DNA of 64,000 nucleotides from Insolitispirillum peregrinum (GCF_900156605.1 NZ_FTOA01000001.1:620001-684000); one strand, 5' to 3'; positions 1 through 10,532 are shown, counted from the stretch's first letter. Made by a program: numbers and translations. Notes: generated by a model from the sequence alone, not told the origin.

Positions 1-1131
<1,131 letters not shown>

Positions 1132-1176
1132 ATTTTGACCGGGGGTTCAGGCCCCTGTGATGACAGGCATAAGCGG

Positions 1177-1210
1177 AACGCGCTGGAGACATTGTCTCTG
1201 GCGCGTTTTG
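1177..1210 (+). terminator. Rho-independent terminator of eno
   Basis: Bases 1178-1190 pair with 1194-1206 (13 pairs, two of them G-T) around a three-base ATT loop, and a TTTT run follows. It lies 46 bases after the eno stop codon. Confidence 0.85.
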
Positions 1211-1261
1211 TTATGGTGGCGGGAATTCCGCTGCGCGGCCGGGCCACCGCCCGGACCCGTT

Positions 1262-1358
1262 CGGAGGCACAGCCTCCGAGCCTCCAGTTTTTCTGGATTT
1301 CAAAGGAACGGGGTCCGGGGCCTGAAGGCCCCGGCGAGGTGTGGAGCAGCGCTCCACG
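1262..1358 (+). repeat. Dispersed multi-hairpin repeat, copy A
   Basis: The 49-base core at 1310-1358 begins GGGGTCCGGGGCC and ends GTGGAGCAGCGCTCCACG. It forms two hairpins: GGGGCC/GGCCCC closing a TGAA loop, and GTGGAGC/GCTCCAC. A third hairpin (1262-1268 with 1272-1278) and a T-rich linker precede the core, as in copy C. It lies between the converging 3' ends of eno and the 242-residue orphan and could stop transcription from both sides. Same orientation as copy B at 2947. Confidence 0.85.
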
Positions 1359-1363
1359 AGCTT

Positions 1364-2092
1364 TCAGGGCGAGGCCGGAGGTTGGGTTGGTTCGGGGCTT
1401 TCCATGGGATCCTCGGCCAGATCCTGCTCTGTGTAGACGTATGGTTCCCAGCCAGCACAATAGTAGGCGTATTCACGGGTTGAGTTGGCTCCTACGGCGG
1501 GGACACCGCCAGTGTTGTCATACGCCAGAACCCATGCATCGGAGGCATCGAAATCGTAGAAATACTGCCTGACCGCATCGCGTCCGCCATAGAAAGCGTG
1601 GAAACCTTCGATGAAATCAGCCTCTCCGGCAAGGCAGCTAAAGCCATCGTGTGTGGATATGTATCCCCATCTTTTTGTGTCATCGCATATTGCATAAGTA
1701 CTTGCAGATTTGAAGTCACGCTCTTTGTTTCGCAGATCCTGTATGCTTTCTGCGATTGATGATGTTGGTATGATGGCTGCAAAATTGGTGTAGCTCTCGC
1801 CCTTCCACGGTCGATGACAGGGTGTGCTGCAAATTATAATTTCTCGAATGTTCCTGGCCTGAAGATACTGGAAGATTTTCTTGTATATGCGGACGGTCTC
1901 TATTTTGGATTTCTTGGTTAGCCTGCTTTCGTCAGCAAACATGTAAAATAGATCCCATCCCAGAAGAATAACCTCCCATGATTTATTGATAAATGGGTTG
2001 TCAACCGTCCCGTAAATATCCTGATCAAAAATGGCCTCCAGAATGGGGAGGGTTGTGTGGTCGTATTCGTCTTCAGATATTTTTCTGTACAT
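1364..2092 (-). CDS. Orphan protein of unknown function (242 aa), AT-rich
   Basis: I do not recognise this protein. It is acidic and rich in Tyr, Phe and Trp, with no signal peptide or membrane segment, and has a proline-rich tail (E-P-T-Q-P-P-A-S-P). ATG is at 2090-2092 with an AAGGA Shine-Dalgarno upstream and an in-frame TAA before it, so the start is firm. Base composition is clearly more AT-rich than eno and the MFS gene, suggesting recent transfer. A run of 21 G (gene sense) lies 38 bases upstream, and the gene is followed after 5 bases by repeat copy A. Its position behind a proline-rich orphan frame is compatible with an immunity or partner protein, but no motif supports that. Confidence 0.6.
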   Translation of the reverse strand: MYRKISEDEYDHTTLPILEAIFDQDIYGTVDNPFINKSWEVILLGWDLFYMFADESRLTKKSKIETVRIYKKIFQYLQARNIREIIICSTPCHRPWKGESYTNFAAIIPTSSIAESIQDLRNKERDFKSASTYAICDDTKRWGYISTHDGFSCLAGEADFIEGFHAFYGGRDAVRQYFYDFDASDAWVLAYDNTGGVPAVGANSTREYAYYCAGWEPYVYTEQDLAEDPMESPEPTQPPASP

Positions 2093-2130
2093 TCTTGGTT
2101 AATCCTTATGATTATTGTTGGGGGAGGATG

Positions 2131-2151
2131 CCCCCCCCCCCCCCCCCCCCC
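2131..2151. repeat. Homopolymer of 21 C (21 G on the minus strand)
   Basis: An uninterrupted C21 run lies between two minus-strand genes, 38 bases upstream of the ATG at 2092 and 49 bases after the stop of the upstream frame. Tracts this long slip readily during replication. A stop codon between the tract and the ATG means a length change would not alter the reading frame; any effect would be on promoter spacing or leader RNA. Confidence 0.9.
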
Positions 2152-2200
2152 GTCTTTGGTTGATAAAATGTGTAACCTATACGCAAATTTTGGCGTTGCT

Positions 2201-2959
2201 TTATGGATGGGCGCGTACTTTGATTGTGTATACTGCATCGCCCTCCTGCTCCTTGACGCGGATTTCTAATGTTGGAGTACCCGTGCTATCTGCAGTCGGT
2301 CGAGCCTTGACCTCCAGACTATCATTAACTTTGAGTACGTCCATCCATTGATAGTCAAATTTTGCACTCATTTGTTGAGGTGTAATTGTCCCGCTAAATT
2401 TTTCCTGCATCTCGCGGAGTGTATTTTGTACGTCGGCATAATTTCCCTTGATGTCAATATTGCATCCATCTTCCCCCAATCCACTGATTTGATCTCCATT
2501 CTTGATAAGACCACGAATGAAATTCTTGTGGCCACTGTCCTGAATCTTGTCCAGTCCGGTTTCTACTTTTTCCGGCAGTGCCTCGCCGGGATTGATCGGG
2601 ATGGGCTTTTTGAGGGCCTTGATATCAAGAATGTTTTGATCAGGAAGAGTATCGTCCTGGGGGTCTGCAAGGACCGAATCCTCCTTTTTTTCCTCCGGGC
2701 GGGTGCTGGGGGGCAGAGCGGGCTGGGACTGGCGGGGGCGTTCAGAGGGTGGCTGGTCAGGCAGTGGCGTTGCCGGAGGGAAGGTTTCAGGTTGGGGAGC
2801 ATTGTTTTCTGGCGCATCGGGGATGATCAGGGTGCTGGGGGCTGGTCCCTTTTCCCCTTTGGCAAGGGCATCGGCGGTCTTTTTTGCTCCGTATGCTGCG
2901 GCTGCGGCCCCCAGCGCGGTGACCAGTTCTTCCCCGTCAATGTCATGGGGTCCGGGGCC
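2201..2959 (-). pseudogene. Orphan proline-rich protein lacking its 5' end
   Basis: Reading the minus strand gives one uninterrupted frame from an in-frame TGA at 2960-2962 to a TAA at 2201-2203 (252 codons). It runs from an Ala-rich segment (A-A-A-A-A-Y-G-A-K-K-T-A-D-A-L), through a Pro/Glu-rich linker (P-P-S-E-R-P-R-Q-S-Q-P), to an AT-richer folded-looking C-terminal half. No ATG, GTG or TTG occurs near its upstream end, and the TGA lies inside repeat copy B, so the 5' end seems to have been lost where the repeat joins. A conservative internal TTG start at 2479 would give only 92 residues. The linker-plus-C-terminal-domain layout resembles secreted polymorphic toxins, but no toxin family is recognisable. 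Confidence 0.5.
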
Positions 2960-2995
2960 TCAAGGCCCCGGCGAGGTGTGGAGCAGCGCTCCACG
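2947..2995 (+). repeat. Dispersed twin-hairpin repeat, copy B (core only)
   Basis: A 49-base core differing from copy A at one base (TCAA loop instead of TGAA). Unlike copies A, C and D there is no upstream hairpin or T-rich linker; the sequence to the left is the truncated orphan frame. Copy B therefore looks like a junction, in the same orientation as copy A, with the AT-rich island between them. Confidence 0.85.
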
Positions 2996-3010
2996 ACGTG
3001 TCTGTTGCAT

Positions 3011-4385
3011 TCACGATGTACTGGGCGGTCTCCTCCCACCGGGCAGGATCAACCCGCCGACCAGCAGCAGGGCAAGAGCCAGCATCCCCGCGCCAGAGGC
3101 AAAAACAGCCGCAATCCGGTGGGCCAGCAAGACCGGAGCAGGCGCCGAAGGGTCTTGCACGGCACTGAACACCAGCACCAGCACCGCCAGCCCCAACGAG
3201 CCGCCCAGTTGATGGGCCATGTTGACCAGCCCGGATGCGGCCCCGGCAGCGTCTTGCGGGACGTTGGCAATCCCGGCGACGGTCAGCGGGCTAAGAGTTA
3301 ACCCCTGACCGATCCCCAACAGCATCATCGGGGCCAGCATGGCCATGTGCCCGGCCATCTGCTGAGCTGTCAGTGCCAGCCAGCCCAGTCCGGCCAGAGT
3401 GATCGCCAGACCGATGACCAACAGAGGCCCATTCCCGGCCTTGCGCGTGAGTCGTGGGACTTGCAGGGCAGCGATAAATTGCGGGATGGCGGTGGCCAGA
3501 AAGGTGCAGCCGGTGGCAAAGGCGCTCAGGCCAAGAACACCTTGCAGGAACTGGCTGGTAAAGAACCAGAAACCGACCATCGCCCCCAGAAACAGCAAGC
3601 GGGCCAACAGGGCGCCGGTTCTCTCCCGGCTGGCAAACAGCCACAGCGGCATGATCGGCTGGGGAACCAGCCACTCATTGACCAGCAACAGGCCGATCAG
3701 CACTGCTGCGGCCAGCAATGGCAACAGGGTGAGCGGGCTGTGCCATCCGGCTTCGGCGGCATGAACCAGCGCAAACACCAGCGACCCCATGCCGAGGGTG
3801 GAGGTGATGGCACCGATCAAATCAAAACGGCCATGATGGCGCGGGCTTTCCGGGAACAGGCGACGAGCGGCGATCATCAGGGCCAGCCCGACCGGCAGGT
3901 TGATGAAAAAGCCAACCCGCCACGACAGCATGTCGGCCAGAATGCCACCGGCCACCAGTCCGATGCTGGCGCCAATTCCGGCGGTGGCTCCGTACAGGCC
4001 GATGGCGCGGGTGCGTCGGGGCCGTGGGGGAAGCGGGTGGTCAACAGGGCCAGCGTCGAAGGGGCGAGCAAGGCCGAGCCCGCCCCCTGAACGGCGCGGG
4101 CCGTCAACATCCACAGCGCAGACTGGGCCATGCCGATGACCACCGACGCGGCGGTGAACACCATCAGCCCGAGGATGAACACCCGGCGACGGCCCAGAAT
4201 GTCCCCCGCCCGTGCGCCCAGCAGCAACAGACCTCCAAAGGCCAATGTATAGGCGCTGTGGACCCACGACAATTGCGTGGGCGAAAACCCCAGCGACTGC
4301 TGAATGCGGGGCAGGCCGGTAATGACAATCGAGATATCGAGCACGATCATCAGATAGCTGCCGAGGATGGTGACGAGAACGGCCA

Positions 4386-4386
<1 letters not shown>
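3011..4386 (-). pseudogene. MFS drug exporter (DHA2/EmrB-QacA type) with frameshift
   Basis: Major facilitator family, proton-driven efflux in the inner membrane. The first part (start 4386) carries the family features: an L-D-I-S-I-V motif in TM1, G-D-I-L-G-R-R-R in the first cytoplasmic loop and A-R-A-V-Q-G-A-G in TM4. It runs to about 4020 (F-P-H-G-P), and homology continues in another frame from R-T-R-A-I-G-L-Y-G-A to the stop at 3011. Restoring one base near 4010-4020 gives a protein of about 458 residues, normal for DHA2. The break lies among GGGG/GGGGG runs, so a sequencing error is as likely as a true mutation. The ATG overlaps the preceding aldo/keto reductase stop (TAATG), so the two form an operon. 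Confidence 0.75.
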
Positions 4387-5477
<1,091 letters not shown>

Positions 5478-5483
5478 TCATCA

Positions 5484-6371
5484 ATGCAGCGCAGCCCGCT
5501 CCCCGATCTTGCGGCCTTTCTGGCCGTTGCCCGCGAACGCAGCTTTACCCGGGCGGCGGCGCGGCTGGGGGTGTCGCAATCGGCCCTCAGCCACACCATC
5601 CGGGCGCTGGAGGAGCGGCTGGGGGTGCGCCTGCTGACCCGTACCACCCGCAGTGTTGCCCCCACCGAAGCGGGCGAGCGGTTGATCCAGTCGGTCGGGC
5701 CAAAGCTGGACGAGATCGAGGCCGAGCTGGCCGCCCTGACTGCCCTGCGCGATACCCCCGCCGGGCACATCCGCCTGACCGCCAGCGAACACGCCTTTCG
5801 CACCGTCCTGTGGCCGGCGCTGCAACCGATGCTGCGGGCCTATCCTGATATCTCGGTCGAAGTGGTGGTGGAGTCCACCTTTCGCGATATCGTCAACGAC
5901 CGCTTTGATGCCGGGGTGCGGCTGGGGGAAAGTCTGGAACAGGACATGATCGCCGTGCCGATCAGCCCGGCCATGCGGCTGTTGGTGGTTGGCGCTCCGT
6001 CCTATTTTGCCCGCCATCCCAAGCCAGTGGTGCCGCACGATTTGACCAGCCACCGCTGCATCAACATGCGGCTCCAGACTTCGGGCGGGCTGTATGTGTG
6101 GGAATTTGAAAAGGACGGCCATCCGCTGCGGGTGCGGGTGGATGGTCAACTGACCTTCAACAGCAGCAGCGTGATTCTCGATGCCTGTCTGGCCGGGTTC
6201 GGGCTGGGCTATCTGATGGCCGACACCACCGCCGCCCACTGCGACGCCGGGCGTCTGGAAAGCGTTCTTGCTGACTGGAGCCCGCCGTTTGACGGCTATT
6301 ACCTGTATTACCCCAGCCGCCGCCAGCCGACACCGGCGTTTCAGGTGTTGCTGGATCATTTGCGCCGGTAG
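5484..6371 (+). CDS. LysR-family transcriptional regulator
   Basis: A 295-residue LysR regulator. The N-terminal winged helix-turn-helix occupies about residues 5-64, with the recognition region A-A-A-R-L-G-V-S-Q-S-A-L-S-H around 24-37. A type 2 periplasmic-binding-like effector domain follows from about residue 90 (G-H-I-R-L-T-A-S-E). An AGGAG-like site precedes the ATG. It is divergent from the aldo/keto reductase-MFS pair and most likely controls it from the shared 105-base intergenic region, although I see no clear T-N11-A operator. The CRISPR array begins 41 bases past its stop. Confidence 0.95.
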   Translation: MQRSPLPDLAAFLAVARERSFTRAAARLGVSQSALSHTIRALEERLGVRLLTRTTRSVAPTEAGERLIQSVGPKLDEIEAELAALTALRDTPAGHIRLTASEHAFRTVLWPALQPMLRAYPDISVEVVVESTFRDIVNDRFDAGVRLGESLEQDMIAVPISPAMRLLVVGAPSYFARHPKPVVPHDLTSHRCINMRLQTSGGLYVWEFEKDGHPLRVRVDGQLTFNSSSVILDACLAGFGLGYLMADTTAAHCDAGRLESVLADWSPPFDGYYLYYPSRRQPTPAFQVLLDHLRR

Positions 6372-6412
6372 CGGGGTGGGGCATTGGAGGGGGCAACAAC
6401 CCGGCTACGGCT

Positions 6413-6645
6413 GGTGTAGCTCCCTTCATTTGGGGGTGCTCAACAACATTCGAGGTGGCTGGGCACTTGCTCCGGTAGGTGTAGTCCCCCTTCATTTGGG
6501 GGTGCTCAACAACATCGCCGCTGTGCTCGGGTGTTCCCACTCGGGTGTAGTCCCCCTTCATTTGGGGGTGCTCAACAACGGGGAATTGCGGCGGCGTGGA
6601 AAGCAGACAGGTGTAGTCCCCCTTCATTTGGGGGTGCTCAACAAC
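6413..6645 (-). CRISPR. Type VI-A CRISPR array: 4 repeats, 3 spacers
   Basis: Repeats lie at 6610-6645, 6544-6579, 6478-6513 and 6413-6447, separated by three spacers of exactly 30 bases (6580-6609, 6514-6543, 6448-6477). Three repeats are identical at 36 bases. The fourth is 35 bases with changes near its 6413 end and is the distal, degenerate one. Read on the minus strand the repeat starts GTTGTTGAGCACCCCC and ends GGGGGACTACACC: CCCCC and GGGGG pair across a seven-base A-rich loop, and the ACTACACC tail corresponds to the ACTAAAAC end of known Cas13a repeats. This sets the crRNA strand as minus, the same as cas13a, whose stop is 79 bases upstream, so the array can be co-transcribed. Confidence 0.97.
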
Positions 6646-6724
6646 CGATAGCCCGGATGGCGATGAAAGGAAAGGGAAAAGTGCGTTTTCGTCGCGAAAA
6701 ATCCAGCGGAAAACGGGGAAAATG

Positions 6725-9700
6725 TCACCGGATTTTGTCGCTTTTTTTCGTGGCGGACGGGGTGGAGGTGGCTCCGAACAGGGCCGCGACCCAGCGGCAA
6801 TAGCTCTTTCCGTGCAGGGGTTCGCGGATGTTGGCTCTGTTGTGGGTCTTGTGTAGATGGATGGCGTTCCGGCTGTCGATTTTTGCGTCTGTCAGCCTGT
6901 GGCTGGCGTCCATGGTCCAGACGATATCCAGACCATCCTGTTGCAACAGGGTGGTGACCGATCGGGTGATGGCATTTTTCAGCTTGCGGTCATGGGCCAT
7001 CAGTTTGCGGGCGTTGTTGATTTCGTCGGTCAGGTTGATGGTCTTCTTGCCCTGTTGCAGCATGTTGAAATGGGCGAAGTCGTTTCTGATCTGTCGACGT
7101 GCCTTGTCTCCAAGCACTTTACTGATCATGCCATTTTCTTCTGCGTTGTTTTTCTTGGAAAGGGCCGCAGGTGTCTGCCCGTCGAGAAATTTGTTCACGC
7201 GGGATTCACTTAAAAGATTGCGCAGACCGCCCAGTCGGTGGGCCTCGTACAGGGTGACAAAGGTCAAATCGCGTTCCCACAGGCCGCCGTAATCGACCAG
7301 CCGCCCGAGGACGGTGGTCATCAGGCGGTGCAGGCGTACCACGTTGCTAAGGGTCACATGGGCGGTCAGGTGGCGGTGGTCGGCGATGGCGGTAACCAGC
7401 GCGCGGTACTCGTCCACCTCGGCGTCCGTTCCTTTCTTGCGACTGAGCTGTTCATGCAGGGCCTCGCGCCGTTGCTGCTGTGCGGCAATGGTCTGCTCGG
7501 CGGTGTGCCAGCGATCGACCTCGGCGGCGGTGATTTTGTCCTGACCGATCAGCGCCGCCAGATCGTTGACCCGCCCAAAGCGCAGCACTTCCCGCAGCCC
7601 GCGCAGGGGCAGGCGGTGGCTGTCGAGGGCAGGACCGGGCGGAAAGACCCGGTCAAAGGTGGCCTGACAGTCAAAAAAGACCTGCCAGTCGTCCCAGCGC
7701 AGGCCGGTCCCGGCTCCGCCGCCGGAAAATTTGGCGTCGTGGCGGTTCAGGTACAGTTCCAGCAACGGGATGGTGGCGGTGATGGCGGTGCCGTCCTCGC
7801 CTCCGCGCGCCTGCAAGGCCACCAGCCAGCGGCGCAACTGGTGCAACAGCGAGCCGACATCCTCGACCGGCATCAGGTGCAGGACACTGTACAGCGCCGC
7901 CTGTGCCGTGCCGATGGTGGAGGATGGCAGGTCGGGCAGGTCGGGCCATGTGGGGAGTGGCTCGGGCTGGCGGCGGAAGGTGTCGCCCTGAATGCCGAGC
8001 GTCTTCAGGTAGGCACAAAAGGCCCGCGCCACCACCTCGCACTTCAGGTCTTCAATGAATTCGGCCTGCTGACGGGCGGCCTCGGCATCATGGTGATAGC
8101 CCACCTGCACCCGCATTTCCCGCGCGGTGGCGGCATACAGGCGGTCAAACAGGTCATGGATACCGTGCCCGCCGCCGCCCTCGGCCTGCAACAGTTTGGT
8201 GGCACGGGACAGGATCTCCACCCCTTGCGGGCTGTTTTTGCCGTTGATGGTTTGTGCTGCCTTGGTGCTGCGCTTCAGGGATTGATCCAGACAGGACGCA
8301 ATCGACGGCCGAGTTTCCAGCCAGGCGCGAAAGCCGCGCTCGTACAGCAGCTTCAGCACGCCATAGCGGCAGCGCAGCAGCGGATCGTCTTCCATCGTGC
8401 GCCGGTTGACCGGCTCCACCGGGAAGCCTTTCAAGCGCGTATTGGCGGCCCGCGTCACCACCCGCCGAAAGCGTGGCAGGGGCAGGGTGGCGTCAGTGCT
8501 TTGCACGGCGTTCACAATGCGGTGAAGGGGCCCGGTCGGTAGATAGGTGGTGGCATCCAGCGCACGCAGGCTGAGGAAAACCTGCTGGTGGTCTTGCTGC
8601 CGGTCGTCTTGCCACAGGGCCTGTGCTGCCTGTTGCTCGGCGGGTTCTGACTCACAGGTGCCATCCAGATGGCTGGTAAAGGCGGAGAGCGTTTTGAAAT
8701 GAAAGCTGGAGTTTCGCAGATTCTCGAGAGTCTGCTTCAGGAACAACCAGACATCTCCTGGCGAGCGGGTCCAGTGGCGGGTGCTGTCGCCGTACAGCAG
8801 GGGCAGGCGGTTGCGGTCAATGCTGTCGGGCTTTTGTCCGATCAGCAGGATATCCCCGGCGTCCGTTCCCGCTGGATAAAGCCAACTGGTCAGGGTGCGC
8901 TGGGCGGCAGTCAGGGCGCGACGCCAGACCCGGCTGACCGCTTCGCTGTGCTTGATGTCGGTCTGGCCATCGCTGCCCCAATATCGGCTGCTGTACAGGG
9001 CGGCATCGTCGGGCCAGGGGTCTGGCTCGCCGTTTTGCAGCCAGCCGTAATGCAGGATTTTGCCAATCCGCACCGCATCGGCGAGGCTGCGGTTGCCGTG
9101 CTGAACCGTCACCGCATGGCGCAGGGCCTCGCCGGTGCGCGGCAACAGCCGTTCCAGCCGCTCGGCAGGCAGCTTGCGTTCCTTGAACAGGCGGCGGTAA
9201 TAGGCTTTGACCGCCGTGTGCAGGACAAATTCGGGGCGTGTCTGTGCCTCGCTGATCGGCGTTGTCGGGCCGAAAATCCGCCCGTAATGCTGGTACAGAC
9301 TGGCCGCAACCTTGATCCAGCGGGCGTCTTTGCCGATGGTGCTCACCAGCTCATCGGCCCGGTAGGTGCTCCAGTCCTCGGGCAAGGGGCCGGCTTTCTC
9401 GGACTGGTGATGGTGCAGCAGGGTGCCGTTCTGAATGGTCAGGGCGCGGTGTTCGATGACTCCCTTGCCCTTCGGCTGGCCGCCGTTGGCTCTGAAAGGC
9501 TGGGCAGAGTCCAGCAGATGCCGCCGGACGCCCTCGGCCACCGTTGCCGCAGAGGTTTCCGGGTCGCCAAAGCGGTCGTACCAGCGCCCTCGATGGGACG
9601 GGGTTTTCGCGGTCGCCGGAGCATTGTCTTTACTGTAGGGATGAACCTTGCTGTCCCACACCGCTTTCAGTTCTGGTGGAACCGGGGTGTGCCGTTGCAT

Positions 9701-9973
9701 TTCGGCCCACAGGGCTGCGCCCACCTGCTGACGCAGCCGTCGTTGTTCGGCGGTCGGGCGGGGCAGGGCGGTGGAGTTTTTCCCGGGCGCGGGCTTGCGG
9801 ATGATCTTGTCCAGCATCGCCACCCACTGCGCCAGCACCAGTTCAGGGTGTCTGCGAGAGAACTCGGCAACATCAAAGGTGCCGTTCTGCCGCTGGAGGC
9901 TGCGCAGGGGCTGTGCGTCCTGCGGTGACGGGCTGGCAACGGTGCTGCTGCCATAGGGGCGAATGATGCGCAT
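6725..9973 (-). CDS. cas13a: CRISPR-associated RNA-guided RNase Cas13a (C2c2), type VI-A effector
   Basis: A single-protein effector of 1082 residues that binds crRNA and cuts RNA. Two HEPN R-x4-H active sites are present: R420-N-S-S-F-H425 (L-R-N-S-S-F-H-F) and R963-N-D-F-A-H968 (I-R-N-D-F-A-H-F-N). Their 543-residue spacing suits Cas13a, where the first HEPN is central and the second is near the C-terminus, and does not suit Cas13b with its terminal HEPNs. The repeat type of the adjacent array agrees. Length is at the short end for Cas13a. The basic tail S-A-T-K-K-S-D-K-I-R is typical of RNA-binding ends. ATG at 9971-9973 is preceded by a weak AACGAGAAACT site. No cas1, cas2 or accessory csx gene is nearby, so spacers would have to be acquired by machinery elsewhere. 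From memory, an orthologue has been listed from Insolitispirillum peregrinum; this was not verified. Confidence 0.96.
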   Translation of the reverse strand: MRIIRPYGSSTVASPSPQDAQPLRSLQRQNGTFDVAEFSRRHPELVLAQWVAMLDKIIRKPAPGKNSTALPRPTAEQRRLRQQVGAALWAEMQRHTPVPPELKAVWDSKVHPYSKDNAPATAKTPSHRGRWYDRFGDPETSAATVAEGVRRHLLDSAQPFRANGGQPKGKGVIEHRALTIQNGTLLHHHQSEKAGPLPEDWSTYRADELVSTIGKDARWIKVAASLYQHYGRIFGPTTPISEAQTRPEFVLHTAVKAYYRRLFKERKLPAERLERLLPRTGEALRHAVTVQHGNRSLADAVRIGKILHYGWLQNGEPDPWPDDAALYSSRYWGSDGQTDIKHSEAVSRVWRRALTAAQRTLTSWLYPAGTDAGDILLIGQKPDSIDRNRLPLLYGDSTRHWTRSPGDVWLFLKQTLENLRNSSFHFKTLSAFTSHLDGTCESEPAEQQAAQALWQDDRQQDHQQVFLSLRALDATTYLPTGPLHRIVNAVQSTDATLPLPRFRRVVTRAANTRLKGFPVEPVNRRTMEDDPLLRCRYGVLKLLYERGFRAWLETRPSIASCLDQSLKRSTKAAQTINGKNSPQGVEILSRATKLLQAEGGGGHGIHDLFDRLYAATAREMRVQVGYHHDAEAARQQAEFIEDLKCEVVARAFCAYLKTLGIQGDTFRRQPEPLPTWPDLPDLPSSTIGTAQAALYSVLHLMPVEDVGSLLHQLRRWLVALQARGGEDGTAITATIPLLELYLNRHDAKFSGGGAGTGLRWDDWQVFFDCQATFDRVFPPGPALDSHRLPLRGLREVLRFGRVNDLAALIGQDKITAAEVDRWHTAEQTIAAQQQRREALHEQLSRKKGTDAEVDEYRALVTAIADHRHLTAHVTLSNVVRLHRLMTTVLGRLVDYGGLWERDLTFVTLYEAHRLGGLRNLLSESRVNKFLDGQTPAALSKKNNAEENGMISKVLGDKARRQIRNDFAHFNMLQQGKKTINLTDEINNARKLMAHDRKLKNAITRSVTTLLQQDGLDIVWTMDASHRLTDAKIDSRNAIHLHKTHNRANIREPLHGKSYCRWVAALFGATSTPSATKKSDKIR

Positions 9974-10100
9974 AGTTTCTCGTTAAAGTCTGCGGTCCCG
10001 GCCATCGACAGTAGCCGATCTCCTGCCGCCCTGCCAGCGTGCGCATACAGTTTTCCCGCGATTGTAAACGCTTTCTTGTCGTATTGATTGCCAAATTCCG
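9974..10100 (-). promoter_or_regulatory. Presumed cas13a leader/promoter region
   Basis: This is the only untranscribed stretch between the aceA operon terminator and the cas13a ATG, so the cas13a promoter should lie here. A TTTACA hexamer (minus strand, about 10060) could be a -35 element, but I find no convincing -10 at standard spacing. Confidence 0.35.
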
Positions 10101-10137
10101 GCCAAAAAGAAGGACGGAGGCCACCGTCTCCGTCCTT
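10101..10137 (-). terminator. Terminator of the aceB-aceA operon
   Basis: A perfect 10-base stem (10110-10119 with 10128-10137) with an 8-base loop. On the minus strand it is followed by CTTTTTGG. It separates the aceBA operon from cas13a. Confidence 0.8.
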
Positions 10138-10265
10138 GTCAAGGTGAGGGGGACAGCCTGCGCAGTCACTCGCAGGCAGAACCGGAACATGACGCATCAA
10201 GGATGCGATGCCGCCGGGGTAACAGGTCATCGTGCAGAATAGGGATCAACCACACGCATGCGCGG

Positions 10266-10511
10266 TTACGCCGGGCGCTGTTCCGTCACGGTGACGATTG
10301 GCTGCATCTGGTCTCCCCAGCGGCCGTTTCCAGCGTGGTGGCGGGAACACCGCAGCAGTTCAATCGTCGCACCGGCTTCCACCGCCTGAACGATGGCGTG
10401 ATTTAACCGGTGCATCTGGTCCGCCACCCGGCGGACAGCAGACTCAAGGTCGGGGGGCTGGGGGCAACAGCCGCCACCGGGAATGGAGATGATGGTGTTG
10501 GAACCGGACAT
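10266..10511 (-). CDS. Small hypothetical protein downstream of aceA
   Basis: An 81-residue protein I do not recognise. It has a Gly/Cys-rich start (I-P-G-G-G-C-C-P-Q-P-P) and then a helical segment (L-E-S-A-V-R-R-V-A-D-Q-M-H-R-L-N-H-A-I-V-Q-A-V-E). An AGGAG site seven bases before the ATG and a position 21 bases after the aceA stop, upstream of the operon terminator, argue that it is a translated third gene of the glyoxylate operon. It contains no membrane segment. Function unknown. Confidence 0.6.
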   Translation of the reverse strand: MSGSNTIISIPGGGCCPQPPDLESAVRRVADQMHRLNHAIVQAVEAGATIELLRCSRHHAGNGRWGDQMQPIVTVTEQRPA

Positions 10512-10532
10512 GGCATGTCTCCTGTCGGGCGG

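Noticed and set aside
2057-2351. Plus-strand frames reading through the C21 tract as poly-proline
   Set aside because: They depend on the homopolymer, lack ribosome-binding sites and oppose the direction of the orphan genes.
6385-6400. A possible fifth, strongly decayed CRISPR repeat tail (GGCAACAAC) beyond the distal repeat
   Set aside because: Only the last seven to nine bases resemble the repeat, and the gap to the next repeat is 12 bases, not 30.
8669-9928. Long plus-strand open frame antisense to cas13a
   Set aside because: Arises from codon bias of cas13a; no recognisable protein features. An antisense anti-CRISPR or regulator is not supported.
9974-10265. A tracrRNA or second array near the cas13a start
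   Set aside because: No sequence complementary to the repeat is visible, and Cas13a systems do not need a tracrRNA.
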